A stretch of DNA of 64,000 nucleotides from Saccharofermentans sp. (GTDB taxonomy: Bacteria; Bacillota; Clostridia; Saccharofermentanales; Saccharofermentanaceae): assembly GCA_016292215.1 (NCBI GenBank), contig JAEFBB010000005.1, forward strand, positions 1 through 64,000, in the 5' to 3' direction. A program made the position numbers and the translations under genes. The notes under the pieces were generated by a model. That model did not search any database. It was given only the letters and a program-made list of their open reading frames with translations, and was not told the DNA's origin. Positions 9,886-19,413 of the stretch are shown here, piece after piece; position 1 is the stretch's first letter; each line of letters opens with the position of its first letter.

Positions 9886-11265
9886 ATGGGATTGATTAGC
9901 TTAATCGCAAATGTTGCAGGAACAACATTTAATTCCATCTCAACACAGATTCAGGACCAGTATCTTGAGTTCTTCACACAGGATTCTTTAGGACAGGATA
10001 TCCTTGTTAAGAAGGGTGTTAACAAGATGGAAAAGGGAAGAAACAAGGGTAGCTCTGAAGTTATCTCCAATGGTTCAGTTATTAACGTACCTGAGGGATG
10101 CTTCTGTCTCCTCGTTAACAACGGTGAGATCGTAGACTGCGTATCCGAGGCCGGCGCTTATAAGTGGGATACATCCACAGCACCTTCTATTCTTGCTAAC
10201 AAGAATTTCGGTGAGAACGTAAAGGCTTCCATCGGTGATATGTGGAACCGTATGAAGATGGGCGGAGAGATCCAGCAGCAGCAGAGAGTTTACTTTGTAA
10301 ACAAGCTCGAGATGATGAATCAGAACTTCGGTACACCTTCACCGGTACCTTATGCTGACCCTGAGTATCGTAATATCTACATCCGTCTGAACGGTACATT
10401 CTCCTTCAGAGTAGAGAATCCGATCACATTCTTCAGAAACATCGTAGGTAACGTCAGAGACGAGTACACAGTTGCTGAATTCATGGGTACACCCGCTAAG
10501 CCTCAGCAGCCTCGTCTTGAGTTCCTTGATAACATCACAGAGACACTCAATAAGTGCGGCGGCCCTTACCCGAACGGTATCATGTTCTCCACACTGCCTT
10601 CAAAGCAGGGCGAGTTCAGAAGATACATGCAGGATTGCCTTGATGACGAGTGGCTCCAGAAGAGAGGTATCGTCGTAGAGACAGTTGCCATCGCTTCCGT
10701 TACACCTGACGATAAGTCCCGTGAGAGAATCGAGAAGGTCGACGAGGCAAAGCTCTATGGTTCCGATCAGGCAGCTCTCGGTGCAGCTGTTGCTTTGGGC
10801 CAGACAGAGGCTATGAAGAATGCCGGTGCAAACGCAAACGGTGCAGTAAACGGCTTCATGGGTCTCGGTATGATGGGCGCAGTAGGTGGCAACAACGCTA
10901 CAGCAGCAGGTCTTGGTGCAGTTCAGCAGGCTCAGGGCCAGCCTCAGACAGGCTTCTTCGCAGGCCAGCAGGCAGCACCCGCAGCAGCTCCTGCAGCTCC
11001 CGCTGCAGCAGGATGGACATGCTCTTGCGGCCAGACAGGCAACACAGGCAAGTTCTGCGGCAACTGCGGTCAGCCTCAGCCGGCTCCTGCAGCAGCAGGC
11101 TGGACATGCTCTTGCGGCCAGACAGGCAACACAGGTAAGTTCTGCGGCAACTGCGGTCAGCCTCAGCCGGCAGCAGCTCCTACAGCTTGCCCTAAGTGCG
11201 GCTGGCAGCCTGCAGATGGCAATATGCCTAAGTTCTGCCCTGAGTGCGGCACAAAGATTGAATAA
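9886..11265 (+). CDS. SPFH-domain protein (YdjI-like) with C-terminal zinc ribbons
   Basis: SPFH-type N-terminus; Ala/Gln-rich linker; three Cys4 ribbons, two from an 87-bp tandem duplication. Confidence 0.85.
   Translation: MGLISLIANVAGTTFNSISTQIQDQYLEFFTQDSLGQDILVKKGVNKMEKGRNKGSSEVISNGSVINVPEGCFCLLVNNGEIVDCVSEAGAYKWDTSTAPSILANKNFGENVKASIGDMWNRMKMGGEIQQQQRVYFVNKLEMMNQNFGTPSPVPYADPEYRNIYIRLNGTFSFRVENPITFFRNIVGNVRDEYTVAEFMGTPAKPQQPRLEFLDNITETLNKCGGPYPNGIMFSTLPSKQGEFRRYMQDCLDDEWLQKRGIVVETVAIASVTPDDKSRERIEKVDEAKLYGSDQAALGAAVALGQTEAMKNAGANANGAVNGFMGLGMMGAVGGNNATAAGLGAVQQAQGQPQTGFFAGQQAAPAAAPAAPAAAGWTCSCGQTGNTGKFCGNCGQPQPAPAAAGWTCSCGQTGNTGKFCGNCGQPQPAAAPTACPKCGWQPADGNMPKFCPECGTKIE
11011..11184 (+). 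repeat. 87-bp tandem duplication encoding a zinc ribbon
   Basis: GWTCSCGQTGNTGKFCGNCGQPQPA encoded nearly identically at 11011 and 11098. Confidence 0.9.
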
Positions 11266-11299
11266 GATTCGGAATGATTCTTATATAAATCCTGATTCG

Positions 11300-11330
11300 G
11301 AGGCTGTCTCGATAAGAGACAGCCTCTTTG
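11300..11330 (+). terminator. Intrinsic terminator
   Basis: GAGGCTGTCTC-GATAA-GAGACAGCCTC then T-rich. Confidence 0.85.
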
Positions 11331-11438
11331 TTAATTTTGAAGTTATATATTTAACAGGCATACAATATATTGAGAAGAAATCTATCTATATGCTAAAATC
11401 ATATTGATTGCTTACAGCAATTCGAAAGGGGTAGATTT

Positions 11439-11531
11439 ATGAAGTTGGTTGATCAGAGACGTCCAAATTGCGGCGGCTCGTTTGTTGAAGGCGGTAATGT
11501 CACTAAGATTGGTTATTCTTACGGTGGTTGA
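11439..11531 (+). CDS. Putative 30-aa small ORF MKLVDQRRPNCGGSFVEGGNVTKIGYSYGG
   Basis: ATG after GAAAGGGG ribosome-like site; stop lies 4 nt before the next glycosyltransferase start; may be a decayed zinc-ribbon remnant. Confidence 0.35.
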   Translation: MKLVDQRRPNCGGSFVEGGNVTKIGYSYGG

Positions 11532-11534
11532 TAA

Positions 11535-12332
11535 ATGATGGAAATGAGTTATCAGGATCGTTCTGAACTCATAAGCGTCATCCTTCCGGTCTATAACTGT
11601 GAGCGTACGATAGAAGAAGCGGTATCTTCTGTTCTAAGACAGACATATAAAAATATCGAGCTGATCATTGTCGATGATGCTTCTACTGACAATACGCTTC
11701 AGATATGCCGTTCGCTGGCCGAAAAGGACAGCAGGATAAGGATCCTTACTAATCAGGCGAACTGCGGAGCATTGGAATCCAGATTCCTCGGCATCGGTGA
11801 AACCGGCGGAGACTGGATCGCTTTTATTGATGCTGACGATTTATGGGATCATAAAAAGATCGAAAAACAGCTCGCACTCCGTGATAAGACAAAGTGCGAT
11901 CTGGTCTTTACGGCATCTGCTTTTCTTGACGAGAAGGGCGAAAAATATAACTGGATCCTGCATGTCCCGGGTGAAGTTACATTTAAGAGGCTTCTTAAGC
12001 AGAACATTATCTCCAATTCTTCTGTTCTTGTAAGAAAGGAAAGTTATATCAAATATTCTCCGGATCTGAAAAAAGCAAAAGATTTGGCAGAAGATTTTGC
12101 CTGCTGGCTTAATATGCTCAGAGCAGGACTTACTGCATGCGGTATCGATGAACCGCTAATAACTTACAGAGTTACCAAAGGATCAAGATCGGGAAATAAG
12201 ATGATAGCCGCAAGATTGAACATGAATACCTATAAATGCATAGGGCTTGGCTTTTTCGCCAGGATTTATTATCAGGCCTGCTATGCAGTAAACGGTATTA
12301 AAAAGTACAGTCATATCAGGCTGAGGGGCTGA
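11535..12332 (+). CDS. Glycosyltransferase family 2
   Basis: ISVILPVYNCERTIEEAVSSVLRQTYKNIELIIVDDAS; DADD. Confidence 0.93.
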   Translation: MMEMSYQDRSELISVILPVYNCERTIEEAVSSVLRQTYKNIELIIVDDASTDNTLQICRSLAEKDSRIRILTNQANCGALESRFLGIGETGGDWIAFIDADDLWDHKKIEKQLALRDKTKCDLVFTASAFLDEKGEKYNWILHVPGEVTFKRLLKQNIISNSSVLVRKESYIKYSPDLKKAKDLAEDFACWLNMLRAGLTACGIDEPLITYRVTKGSRSGNKMIAARLNMNTYKCIGLGFFARIYYQACYAVNGIKKYSHIRLRG

Positions 12333-12334
12333 AG

Positions 12335-13144
12335 ATGAAGCGTGATCTGGAAGTGCTTATAAGTGCGCTCGAAAAAGACCCGGCACAACTTGCGTCTCAA
12401 ATGAACCTTGAATGTGATGCGGTCCTGGTAAATCAAGGCGCGGTAGAATCAAGTTACGATATCAGTACAGATAACGGTCATACCGTCAGGGTCTTTGAAA
12501 CAAGAGAACGAGGAGTGGGACGTTCCAGGAATAAGGCGCTCGATCTTGCAGACAGTGAGATCATTATGTTTTCAGATGACGATATCGTTTATTCAACAGG
12601 GTACAAAGACCTTGTTCTTAAGGCTTTCAAATCTGAACCTGATGCTGATATCATCATGTTCAATTTTAATGTCGGCGAGGCAAGAAGGACTTATCATATA
12701 GACAAGGTTATCCGGGTCAGAAAGTGGTCTGTCGGAAGATATCCTGCTTATGCAGCTGCAACAAAGCTTGAGAGCATAAGAAAGAGTAACGTCAGGTTTT
12801 CGCATCTATTCGGCGGCGGCGCCAAATACTCGAGCGGAGAAGATAATCTGTTTTTTATGGATTGCTTAAGGGCCGGACTTAAGATAAAAGCAGTACCTGT
12901 CACTATCGGAACAGAAGTGTTCCGTGAATCTACATGGTTTCATGGTTTTAACGAAAAGTTTTTCAAAGACCGTGGAGTGTTATACAGTTTTTTGTATGGC
13001 AGGATGGCAACTGTCTGGGCTATAAGATTTGTTCTTGCGAAAAAACGCTCATACAAGGAGTTTGTTAAGCCGTCTTTAGCGTATATAATGATGAAGGAAG
13101 GGATTAAAGAAGGGGAAAGGCTAAAGCTTGCCCCTGAAGCATGA
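12335..13144 (+). CDS. Glycosyltransferase family 2-like protein
   Basis: GVGRSRNKALDLADSEIIMFSDDDIVY GT-A signature. Confidence 0.8.
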   Translation: MKRDLEVLISALEKDPAQLASQMNLECDAVLVNQGAVESSYDISTDNGHTVRVFETRERGVGRSRNKALDLADSEIIMFSDDDIVYSTGYKDLVLKAFKSEPDADIIMFNFNVGEARRTYHIDKVIRVRKWSVGRYPAYAAATKLESIRKSNVRFSHLFGGGAKYSSGEDNLFFMDCLRAGLKIKAVPVTIGTEVFRESTWFHGFNEKFFKDRGVLYSFLYGRMATVWAIRFVLAKKRSYKEFVKPSLAYIMMKEGIKEGERLKLAPEA

Positions 13145-13145
13145 T

Positions 13146-14510
13146 ATGAATTTAAGGAACAGTATCAGCAGATTGGTTTCAGAAGAGGTATTCTACAAAG
13201 CTGTATTGATCATGCTTGTCGGACTGCCTGTAGTTGAACTTATCACAGAGATTCTTGTTAATTATACGGATGCTCTTATTCCGTCCTTTTTTCAACCGCA
13301 GATAATATCGCTGTTCGGAATATTGGGAACTTTTCTCACGATCCTTTATTTGCTGACATTGCCGCGTGAGAAAAGAAAGCTGCGCTTAGCGGATATTTTC
13401 TATTTCACGCTTTTATTCTTCATGGTGATATCAGCAGTCTTTTCGCTCAATCCCGGCGTTTATTCCGGGGGCTATCCGTTTTATTGTGAACATCCGCTGC
13501 ATTTTCTCGCATATTACTGGTTATACTTTGCGGGGACACTCATTGATAAGAAGCAGTACAGGAAGAATATCCTCTTTGCTTTTACGGGTGTGGCTTTGCT
13601 CGAAGGCGTGTTTGCGTTCTTTCAGACCTACGATATCGAATTATCCTACAGTCTTTACTATCACGTTGAAAGGACCGCATACGGACTTACCCAGAATAGT
13701 AATTTCTACGGCGGAATGTGCGTGATCTTTGTTTCCGCAGTTTCCGGTATGTATATCTTTGCTGATAACATCGTAGATGCAAAGATAAAAGAATACGGCC
13801 TTTTGGCAGTGGCGTCATTCCTCTTCTATACTCTGCTCGGAAGCAGGGCAAGGCTTGCGTGGATCGGCATAATCGGTCTTATCATCTTCTATTTCATTTC
13901 ACTGTTTGTTATGTACAGAAAAGCAGAAGATAAAGCTGTGATCAAAGCTGCTGTAAGACGCGCCCTGATACTTCTTGGAGCGTTTGCGGCCGTTTTCGGC
14001 ATTGCGTTCTTTTTTACGGATTACATAAGTGAAGTAATGGTAAGGTCATACTGGGAATTCGCTAACGGCGACATCGAAAAGATGGGCACCGACCGTATAT
14101 ATAACTGGAAAATGGGCTTATCCAATGTGCCCGCGAACTGGCTTACGGGCGTAGGCCTTGATAACTACCGTTATGTATTTATCTCCGCGCCTGATTATAT
14201 GGAGGGTATGTACCTTCAGGACAAGGCTCACAACGAGTATATCCATATACTTGTCACTCAGGGTGTTCCTTCCTTGATCAATTATCTTACACTTCTGATC
14301 TTAACGGCATCTCGGACGGTTAAGAACATTATTAAGGAGAATGCTCCTGAGAAGAGGGCTTTGGCCTGGATATTCCTCGGAATATTCATTGCATACTGTG
14401 CCCAGGCATTGTTTAACAGCAGTGTAAACTATGTGGTTATCTACTTCTGGCTGGTCATTGGACTATTAGCGCCAAGAAATGTTATAAAAGTTAACAAGTC
14501 ATCTAATTGA
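13146..14510 (+). CDS. O-antigen ligase/polymerase family membrane protein
   Basis: Multi-TM; LGSRARLAWIGIIGLI, TGVGLDNY, AHNEYIHILVTQGVPSLINYL. Confidence 0.85.
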   Translation: MNLRNSISRLVSEEVFYKAVLIMLVGLPVVELITEILVNYTDALIPSFFQPQIISLFGILGTFLTILYLLTLPREKRKLRLADIFYFTLLFFMVISAVFSLNPGVYSGGYPFYCEHPLHFLAYYWLYFAGTLIDKKQYRKNILFAFTGVALLEGVFAFFQTYDIELSYSLYYHVERTAYGLTQNSNFYGGMCVIFVSAVSGMYIFADNIVDAKIKEYGLLAVASFLFYTLLGSRARLAWIGIIGLIIFYFISLFVMYRKAEDKAVIKAAVRRALILLGAFAAVFGIAFFFTDYISEVMVRSYWEFANGDIEKMGTDRIYNWKMGLSNVPANWLTGVGLDNYRYVFISAPDYMEGMYLQDKAHNEYIHILVTQGVPSLINYLTLLILTASRTVKNIIKENAPEKRALAWIFLGIFIAYCAQALFNSSVNYVVIYFWLVIGLLAPRNVIKVNKSSN

Positions 14511-14568
14511 TTCTCGATTTATGTGATAGAATTTTAAAATCTATAAAATTGAGAGAGGCGATCCGAAA

Positions 14569-15924
14569 ATGGGTAAATATTTTGGTACAGACGGCTTCAG
14601 AGGCGAAGCCAACAAAGCACTCACCGCGCAGAAAGCTTTCCGGGTAGGAAGATATATCGGCTGGTATTACGGCCAGATGCACGATGACAAGAGAGCAAAG
14701 ATCATTATCGGTAAGGACACAAGAAGAAGCTCATACATGCTCGAGGCAGCTCTTACTGCCGGAATCACTTCTTCGGGATCTGATGCTTATCTCCTTCACG
14801 TAACAACAACTCCTTCAGTCTCATACTGCTGCAGAACAGATGGTTTTGACTGCGGAATCATGATCTCAGCATCTCATAATCCTTTCTATGACAACGGCAT
14901 CAAGATCATGCGTGCCAACGGCCAGAAGATCGAGGCAGAGATCGAGGAGAAGATCGAGGCTTATATCGACGGCGAGATCGAGGAGATCCCTCTTGCTGAG
15001 CGTGAGGCTATCGGTAATGTAGTTGACTATGCTTCAGGACGTAACAGATACATCGGCTATCTCATGACGATCCCTACGAGAGCATTCAACGGCATGAAGG
15101 TCGGTCTTGACTGCGCTAACGGCGCTTCATGGAATATCGCAAGATCAGTTTTCGAGGCTTTGGGCGCAAAAGTATATATCATCAACAACACACCTGACGG
15201 TCTCAACATCAATACTAACTGCGGCTCCACACATATCGATACATTGAAGAAGTTCGTTCTCGACAACGGGCTTAACGTAGGATTTGCTTACGACGGCGAC
15301 GCTGACAGATGTCTTGCGGTTGACGAGCTCGGCAACGAGGTAAACGGCGACCAGATCATGTATCTGTGCGGCAAGTATATGAAGGAAACAGGCCGTTTGG
15401 ACGGAAATACGATCGTTACCACCATCATGAGCAATATGGGTCTTTACAAGGCTTGCGAGGCTATCGGCATCCGTACGGAGAAGACAGCCGTAGGCGACAA
15501 GTATGTTGCTGAGAACATGATGGCTAACGGCTTCATGATCGGCGGCGAGCAGTCCGGCCACATCATTTTCGCTAAGTATGCTACGACAGGTGACGGAATC
15601 CTCACATCTCTCATGGTCCTCATGACCATGCTCGAGAAGAAGCTTCCTCTGTCAATGCTCGCAGGCGAGATGAAGATGTTCCCTCAGTGCCTCAAGAACG
15701 TTGTCGTTAAGGATAAGGAAGAGGCTCAGAAGAACCCCGTAGTCCTTAAGGCAGTTGAAGAGGTTACCAAGTCTTTGGGCGGCGACGGCAGGATCCTTCT
15801 TCGTGCTTCCGGTACAGAGCCTAAGATCCGTGTCATGGTCGAGGCCAAGACTGATGAGATCTGTGAAGAGAACGTTGACAAGGTAATCGCAGTCATCAAA
15901 GAACAGGGCCTTATGGCAGATTAA
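14569..15924 (+). CDS. glmM: Phosphoglucosamine mutase
   Basis: MGKYFGTDGFRGEAN, MISASHNPFYDNGIK, YDGDADRCLAVD. Confidence 0.97.
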   Translation: MGKYFGTDGFRGEANKALTAQKAFRVGRYIGWYYGQMHDDKRAKIIIGKDTRRSSYMLEAALTAGITSSGSDAYLLHVTTTPSVSYCCRTDGFDCGIMISASHNPFYDNGIKIMRANGQKIEAEIEEKIEAYIDGEIEEIPLAEREAIGNVVDYASGRNRYIGYLMTIPTRAFNGMKVGLDCANGASWNIARSVFEALGAKVYIINNTPDGLNINTNCGSTHIDTLKKFVLDNGLNVGFAYDGDADRCLAVDELGNEVNGDQIMYLCGKYMKETGRLDGNTIVTTIMSNMGLYKACEAIGIRTEKTAVGDKYVAENMMANGFMIGGEQSGHIIFAKYATTGDGILTSLMVLMTMLEKKLPLSMLAGEMKMFPQCLKNVVVKDKEEAQKNPVVLKAVEEVTKSLGGDGRILLRASGTEPKIRVMVEAKTDEICEENVDKVIAVIKEQGLMAD

Positions 15925-15995
15925 TGAATATTACAGCTTCGTGTGGGATCCCATGCGGAGCTGTTTTAGATACTGAATAAACAGGAGACGGAATT

Positions 15996-16745
15996 ATGAG
16001 AGTCATCAGAAAAAGTAACTACGAAGAAGCTTCAATGGCATGCGCTGAACTCATCGCTTCACAGATCAGACTTAAGCCTGACTGCAAGATCGGCCTTGCT
16101 ACAGGATCAACACCTATCGGTACTTACAAGGACCTTGTAGACATGTATAAGGCAGGAAGCCTTGATTTCTCCAAGGTAACATCAGCTAACCTTGACGAGT
16201 ACAGAGGTCTGGGCGGCGATCATGACCAGTCCTACAGATATTTCATGAACACCAACCTGTTCGACCACGTAAACATCGACAAGAGCAAGACATATGTACC
16301 TGACGGACTTGAGCAGGATGCAGTCAAGGCCTGCACAGATTACGATAAGATCCTTGAGTCTCTGGGCCACTTGGATATCCAGCTCCTCGGCATCGGCGGA
16401 GACGGTCACATCGGCTTCAATGAGCCTGCTGACGCTTTCTGCGTTAACACACAGTGCATCGATCTTGAGAACCAGACGATCCAGGACAACGCAAGACTCT
16501 TCTTCAACGGAGATCTCGAAGCTGTTCCTACACAGGCTTACACAATGGGCATCGGCTACATCATGAAGTCTACGACCGTTATCCTCATGGCTACAGGCGC
16601 AGGCAAGAAGGATATCGTTGAGAAGGCTTTCACAGGCCCCGTTACACCCAGAGTTCCTGCATCAATCCTCCAGCTTCACCCGAACGTTGTAGTTATCGGT
16701 GATGAGGCTGCGATCTCTGACGCAGTTGTGGCAGCAGCTAAGTAA
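15996..16745 (+). CDS. nagB: Glucosamine-6-phosphate deaminase
   Basis: GLATGSTPIGTYKDL, LDEYRGLGGDHDQSY, GIGGDGHIGFNEP. Confidence 0.96.
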   Translation: MRVIRKSNYEEASMACAELIASQIRLKPDCKIGLATGSTPIGTYKDLVDMYKAGSLDFSKVTSANLDEYRGLGGDHDQSYRYFMNTNLFDHVNIDKSKTYVPDGLEQDAVKACTDYDKILESLGHLDIQLLGIGGDGHIGFNEPADAFCVNTQCIDLENQTIQDNARLFFNGDLEAVPTQAYTMGIGYIMKSTTVILMATGAGKKDIVEKAFTGPVTPRVPASILQLHPNVVVIGDEAAISDAVVAAAK

Positions 16746-16768
16746 TTCTTAGTACAAACGAAAACTAT

Positions 16769-16799
16769 AGGCAGTGTCTTTTAAGGCACTGCCTTTTTT
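16769..16799 (+). terminator. Intrinsic terminator after nagB
   Basis: AGGCAGTG ... CACTGCCT TTTTT. Confidence 0.85.
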
Positions 16800-16840
16800 G
16801 TTGTGACACATATTATTATGATTTAACCGAATCATGATCC

Positions 16841-16882
16841 TTGACATTGAAGTGGGAGTATATATAATTAGCGTTATATAAC
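16841..16882 (+). promoter_or_regulatory. Promoter plus palindromic operator candidate of the TetR gene
   Basis: TTGACA-N16-TATAAT then GTTATATAAC palindrome (16873-16882). Confidence 0.5.
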
Positions 16883-16906
16883 AAGTGTTATACAAAGGAG
16901 AACACA

Positions 16907-17455
16907 ATGCCTCCCAAGATTAAGATCACACGGAAAATGATTGAAGATGCTTCTTTCGAGATCATAAGAAAAGACGGGCATGAGAACCTGAATGCCCGGA
17001 TGATCGCTGAACATCTGAATTGTTCGACACAGCCGGTACTATATAGTTTCAAGACTGTAGACGAGATCAGATCATCCGCTTACGAACTGGCTGACAGATA
17101 CCATGTCGGATACATTATGCCGGACGAGACAGATGACAATCCGCTTCTGACACTTGGGCTTAACTATGTGAGATTCGGTCATGAGGAGAAGAATCTTTTC
17201 CGTTTTCTTTATCAGACGGATAAGTTCGGGGGAATGGATATCGATTCGCTTATGAAAAACCCCGGCCTTTCAGACATATTGAATGTGGTTGCCGGGGAAG
17301 TGAATTGTGATATTGAGGAAGCACGAAAAAAGTTTTTAACATTCTTTAGTGTCGCTCATGGTCTTGCAAGCCTGCTCGCAAATAACTCAATGAAATACGA
17401 TGAAGAGCAAATAACAGATATGCTGAAGAAGGTTTTCTACGGAATGCTTTCATAA
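16907..17455 (+). CDS. TetR/AcrR family transcriptional regulator
   Basis: N-terminal HTH (ASFEIIRKDGHENLNARMIAEHLNCSTQPVLYSFKTVDEI). Confidence 0.8.
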   Translation: MPPKIKITRKMIEDASFEIIRKDGHENLNARMIAEHLNCSTQPVLYSFKTVDEIRSSAYELADRYHVGYIMPDETDDNPLLTLGLNYVRFGHEEKNLFRFLYQTDKFGGMDIDSLMKNPGLSDILNVVAGEVNCDIEEARKKFLTFFSVAHGLASLLANNSMKYDEEQITDMLKKVFYGMLS

Positions 17456-17463
17456 GGGAAATA

Positions 17464-18324
17464 ATGGGGATCATTATGTCAAAAGAAAAGAAGTCTCTGC
17501 TAGTTTTTTATGGGATAACGCTGCCGGCAAGCCTGATATTTGAGTTGCTATATATCTTTACTAAATCTGACCTGTTCGTTTCGCTCCTTATGTGGATCCC
17601 GGGAATAACAGGTATAGTATGCTCAAAAGTGTTCTTTAAGAATCAGGGCATACTTGGTTTTAAGTTTAAAATCAAACCGTTATATTTCATCTTGAGTATT
17701 TGTATTCCTGTTATATATCTGGTGCTGACATACGCTTTAGCCTGGGTGGTCTTAAAAGATCCGACAACAGGTACAGATACGCTTCCCAAGGCTGTTCTGG
17801 GCGAATGGGGAGAAGGGATTCACGGCGGTGTATATATTGCGGTATCTTTTATTCCGTTGTTGATCAGCAGTGCGCTGTCTGCAGCCGGAGAGGAGTTAGG
17901 GTGGAGAGGTTTTGCTTACCCTGTTCTTGAAAAAGAATTCGGACCTGTTAAAGCCGTGATCATTAACGGTTTTATATGGGCATTATGGCATTTGCCGTTG
18001 ATCCTTGGCGGGGTATACCAGTCAAATGTAAATATCGTTTACGGCATAATTACTTTCTTTGTTTTGGTGATGCTGGTGACAGTGATCTATTGCTGGTTAC
18101 GAAGTATAAGCGGCAGCGTCATAACAGCGATCCTTCTTCATGCGGTACATAACGAGCTGGATCAATTATATTTACAGCCGCTGTCAAGCAATGAGAAGGT
18201 GCCATACTTAGCAGGGGAGCAAGGAATATTCACAATAACTGTTGTGGCAATAATAGTTATTTTGGTAATTGTAGTTTGGAGAAAGCAAAAACATTTGTCG
18301 AATGCTTCCGTTCTTCCGGACTAA
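17464..18324 (+). CDS. CPBP-family intramembrane metalloprotease
   Basis: AAGEELGWRGFAYP (EExxxR) and WALWHLPLIL motifs in a multi-TM protein. Confidence 0.88.
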   Translation: MGIIMSKEKKSLLVFYGITLPASLIFELLYIFTKSDLFVSLLMWIPGITGIVCSKVFFKNQGILGFKFKIKPLYFILSICIPVIYLVLTYALAWVVLKDPTTGTDTLPKAVLGEWGEGIHGGVYIAVSFIPLLISSALSAAGEELGWRGFAYPVLEKEFGPVKAVIINGFIWALWHLPLILGGVYQSNVNIVYGIITFFVLVMLVTVIYCWLRSISGSVITAILLHAVHNELDQLYLQPLSSNEKVPYLAGEQGIFTITVVAIIVILVIVVWRKQKHLSNASVLPD

Positions 18325-18340
18325 ATAATGATTCGTAAAA

Positions 18341-18372
18341 GAGCCGGTCTCATTAGGAGATAGCTCTTTTTT
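18341..18372 (+). terminator. Terminator
   Basis: GAGC..TCTC-atta-GGAGA..GCTC then TTTTTT. Confidence 0.6.
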
Positions 18373-18408
18373 GTTGATTACGGGTTCCGGTATCTGTTTT
18401 GTCAGGAT

Positions 18409-19389
18409 TCAATTTATTCTTGTGTGCTTTCCGGATAAACAGTATAACCTCATCGCGAGGCGGATGCTGATGAATGCGGCAACGGAAAAAAGCTTGGCAG
18501 GGAAATAACTGATGCCTTTCAGAAAATCTTTCTCATAGCGTTTGTAGTAAGGCTTTAAGATTTTTATTGCCGGGTGATCGAAAAGCTTCTCGTCACACAT
18601 CTTAATAACGCAGTGGTTTACCGCCATCAGGATATCTGATCTGGCATAAACAGAGAGTTCCGGATAGTTGTTTTCTATGAAGGTGCAGCGCTTCTCAAAT
18701 ACTTCGATCATCTTAAAATTGTTGTCGTTGAATGACCTGTGTATCATGCTGTCATCCCTGAGGGTATAAAAGTACTTGGGATCGCCCCCGATCGCGACAG
18801 AATCAGCATTTGCGACAAGTCTGTACATCGTCGCATCATCTTCATAGTAATTGCAGCCTTCGGGGAATCTTACACTGTCGAAGAGTTTTCTTTTAAACAT
18901 CTTCCCCCAAACGGAAGAGGACAGGAGGCGCGTGGTAAGCATCGCGCGCATGGCTTCGTTGTTTCCTCTATAGACGCCAGGCTCGTTTTTCCTGTAACTG
19001 CATGCATTAAGTCTGCCATTCTGATCTGTATTCCAGGCGCAGCAAGACATGTCCGCATCATTTGAAATGCAGAGACTCAGAAGGTATTCAACATAGTCTT
19101 CTGCGAGGTAATCATCGCCGTCTGCAAAAACCAGATATTCTCCGGAAGAAGATTCGATTCCGGCATTTCTGGCATCCGAAACACTGCTGTTGGATTTGTG
19201 AATGACCTTTACGCGCGGATCGTTTGCTGCATATCCGTCACAGATCCTGCCGGAATCATCGGAAGACCCGTCATCGACCAGAATTACCTCCAGATCCTTT
19301 AGTGTCTGGGACAAAACTGTCTCCATCAGACGAGGAAGATAATTACTGACGTTATATACCGGAATGATAAGTGAGATACGCATTTTCAT
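18409..19389 (-). CDS. Glycosyltransferase family 2
   Basis: ISLIIPVYNVSNYLPRLMETVLSQTLKDLEVILVDDGSSDDSGRICD; ADGDDYL. Confidence 0.93.
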   Translation of the reverse strand: MKMRISLIIPVYNVSNYLPRLMETVLSQTLKDLEVILVDDGSSDDSGRICDGYAANDPRVKVIHKSNSSVSDARNAGIESSSGEYLVFADGDDYLAEDYVEYLLSLCISNDADMSCCAWNTDQNGRLNACSYRKNEPGVYRGNNEAMRAMLTTRLLSSSVWGKMFKRKLFDSVRFPEGCNYYEDDATMYRLVANADSVAIGGDPKYFYTLRDDSMIHRSFNDNNFKMIEVFEKRCTFIENNYPELSVYARSDILMAVNHCVIKMCDEKLFDHPAIKILKPYYKRYEKDFLKGISYFPAKLFSVAAFISIRLAMRLYCLSGKHTRIN

Positions 19390-19413
19390 ATTATATCATG
19401 GTAAAATTATCAC

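Noticed and set aside
10886-11407. 173-aa Gln/Ser-rich plus-strand ORF
   Set aside because: Alternate frame of the repeat-rich SPFH C-terminus
11439-11531. RiPP precursor interpretation of the 30-aa ORF
   Set aside because: No maturase or transporter beside it; PNCGG resembles a truncated zinc ribbon
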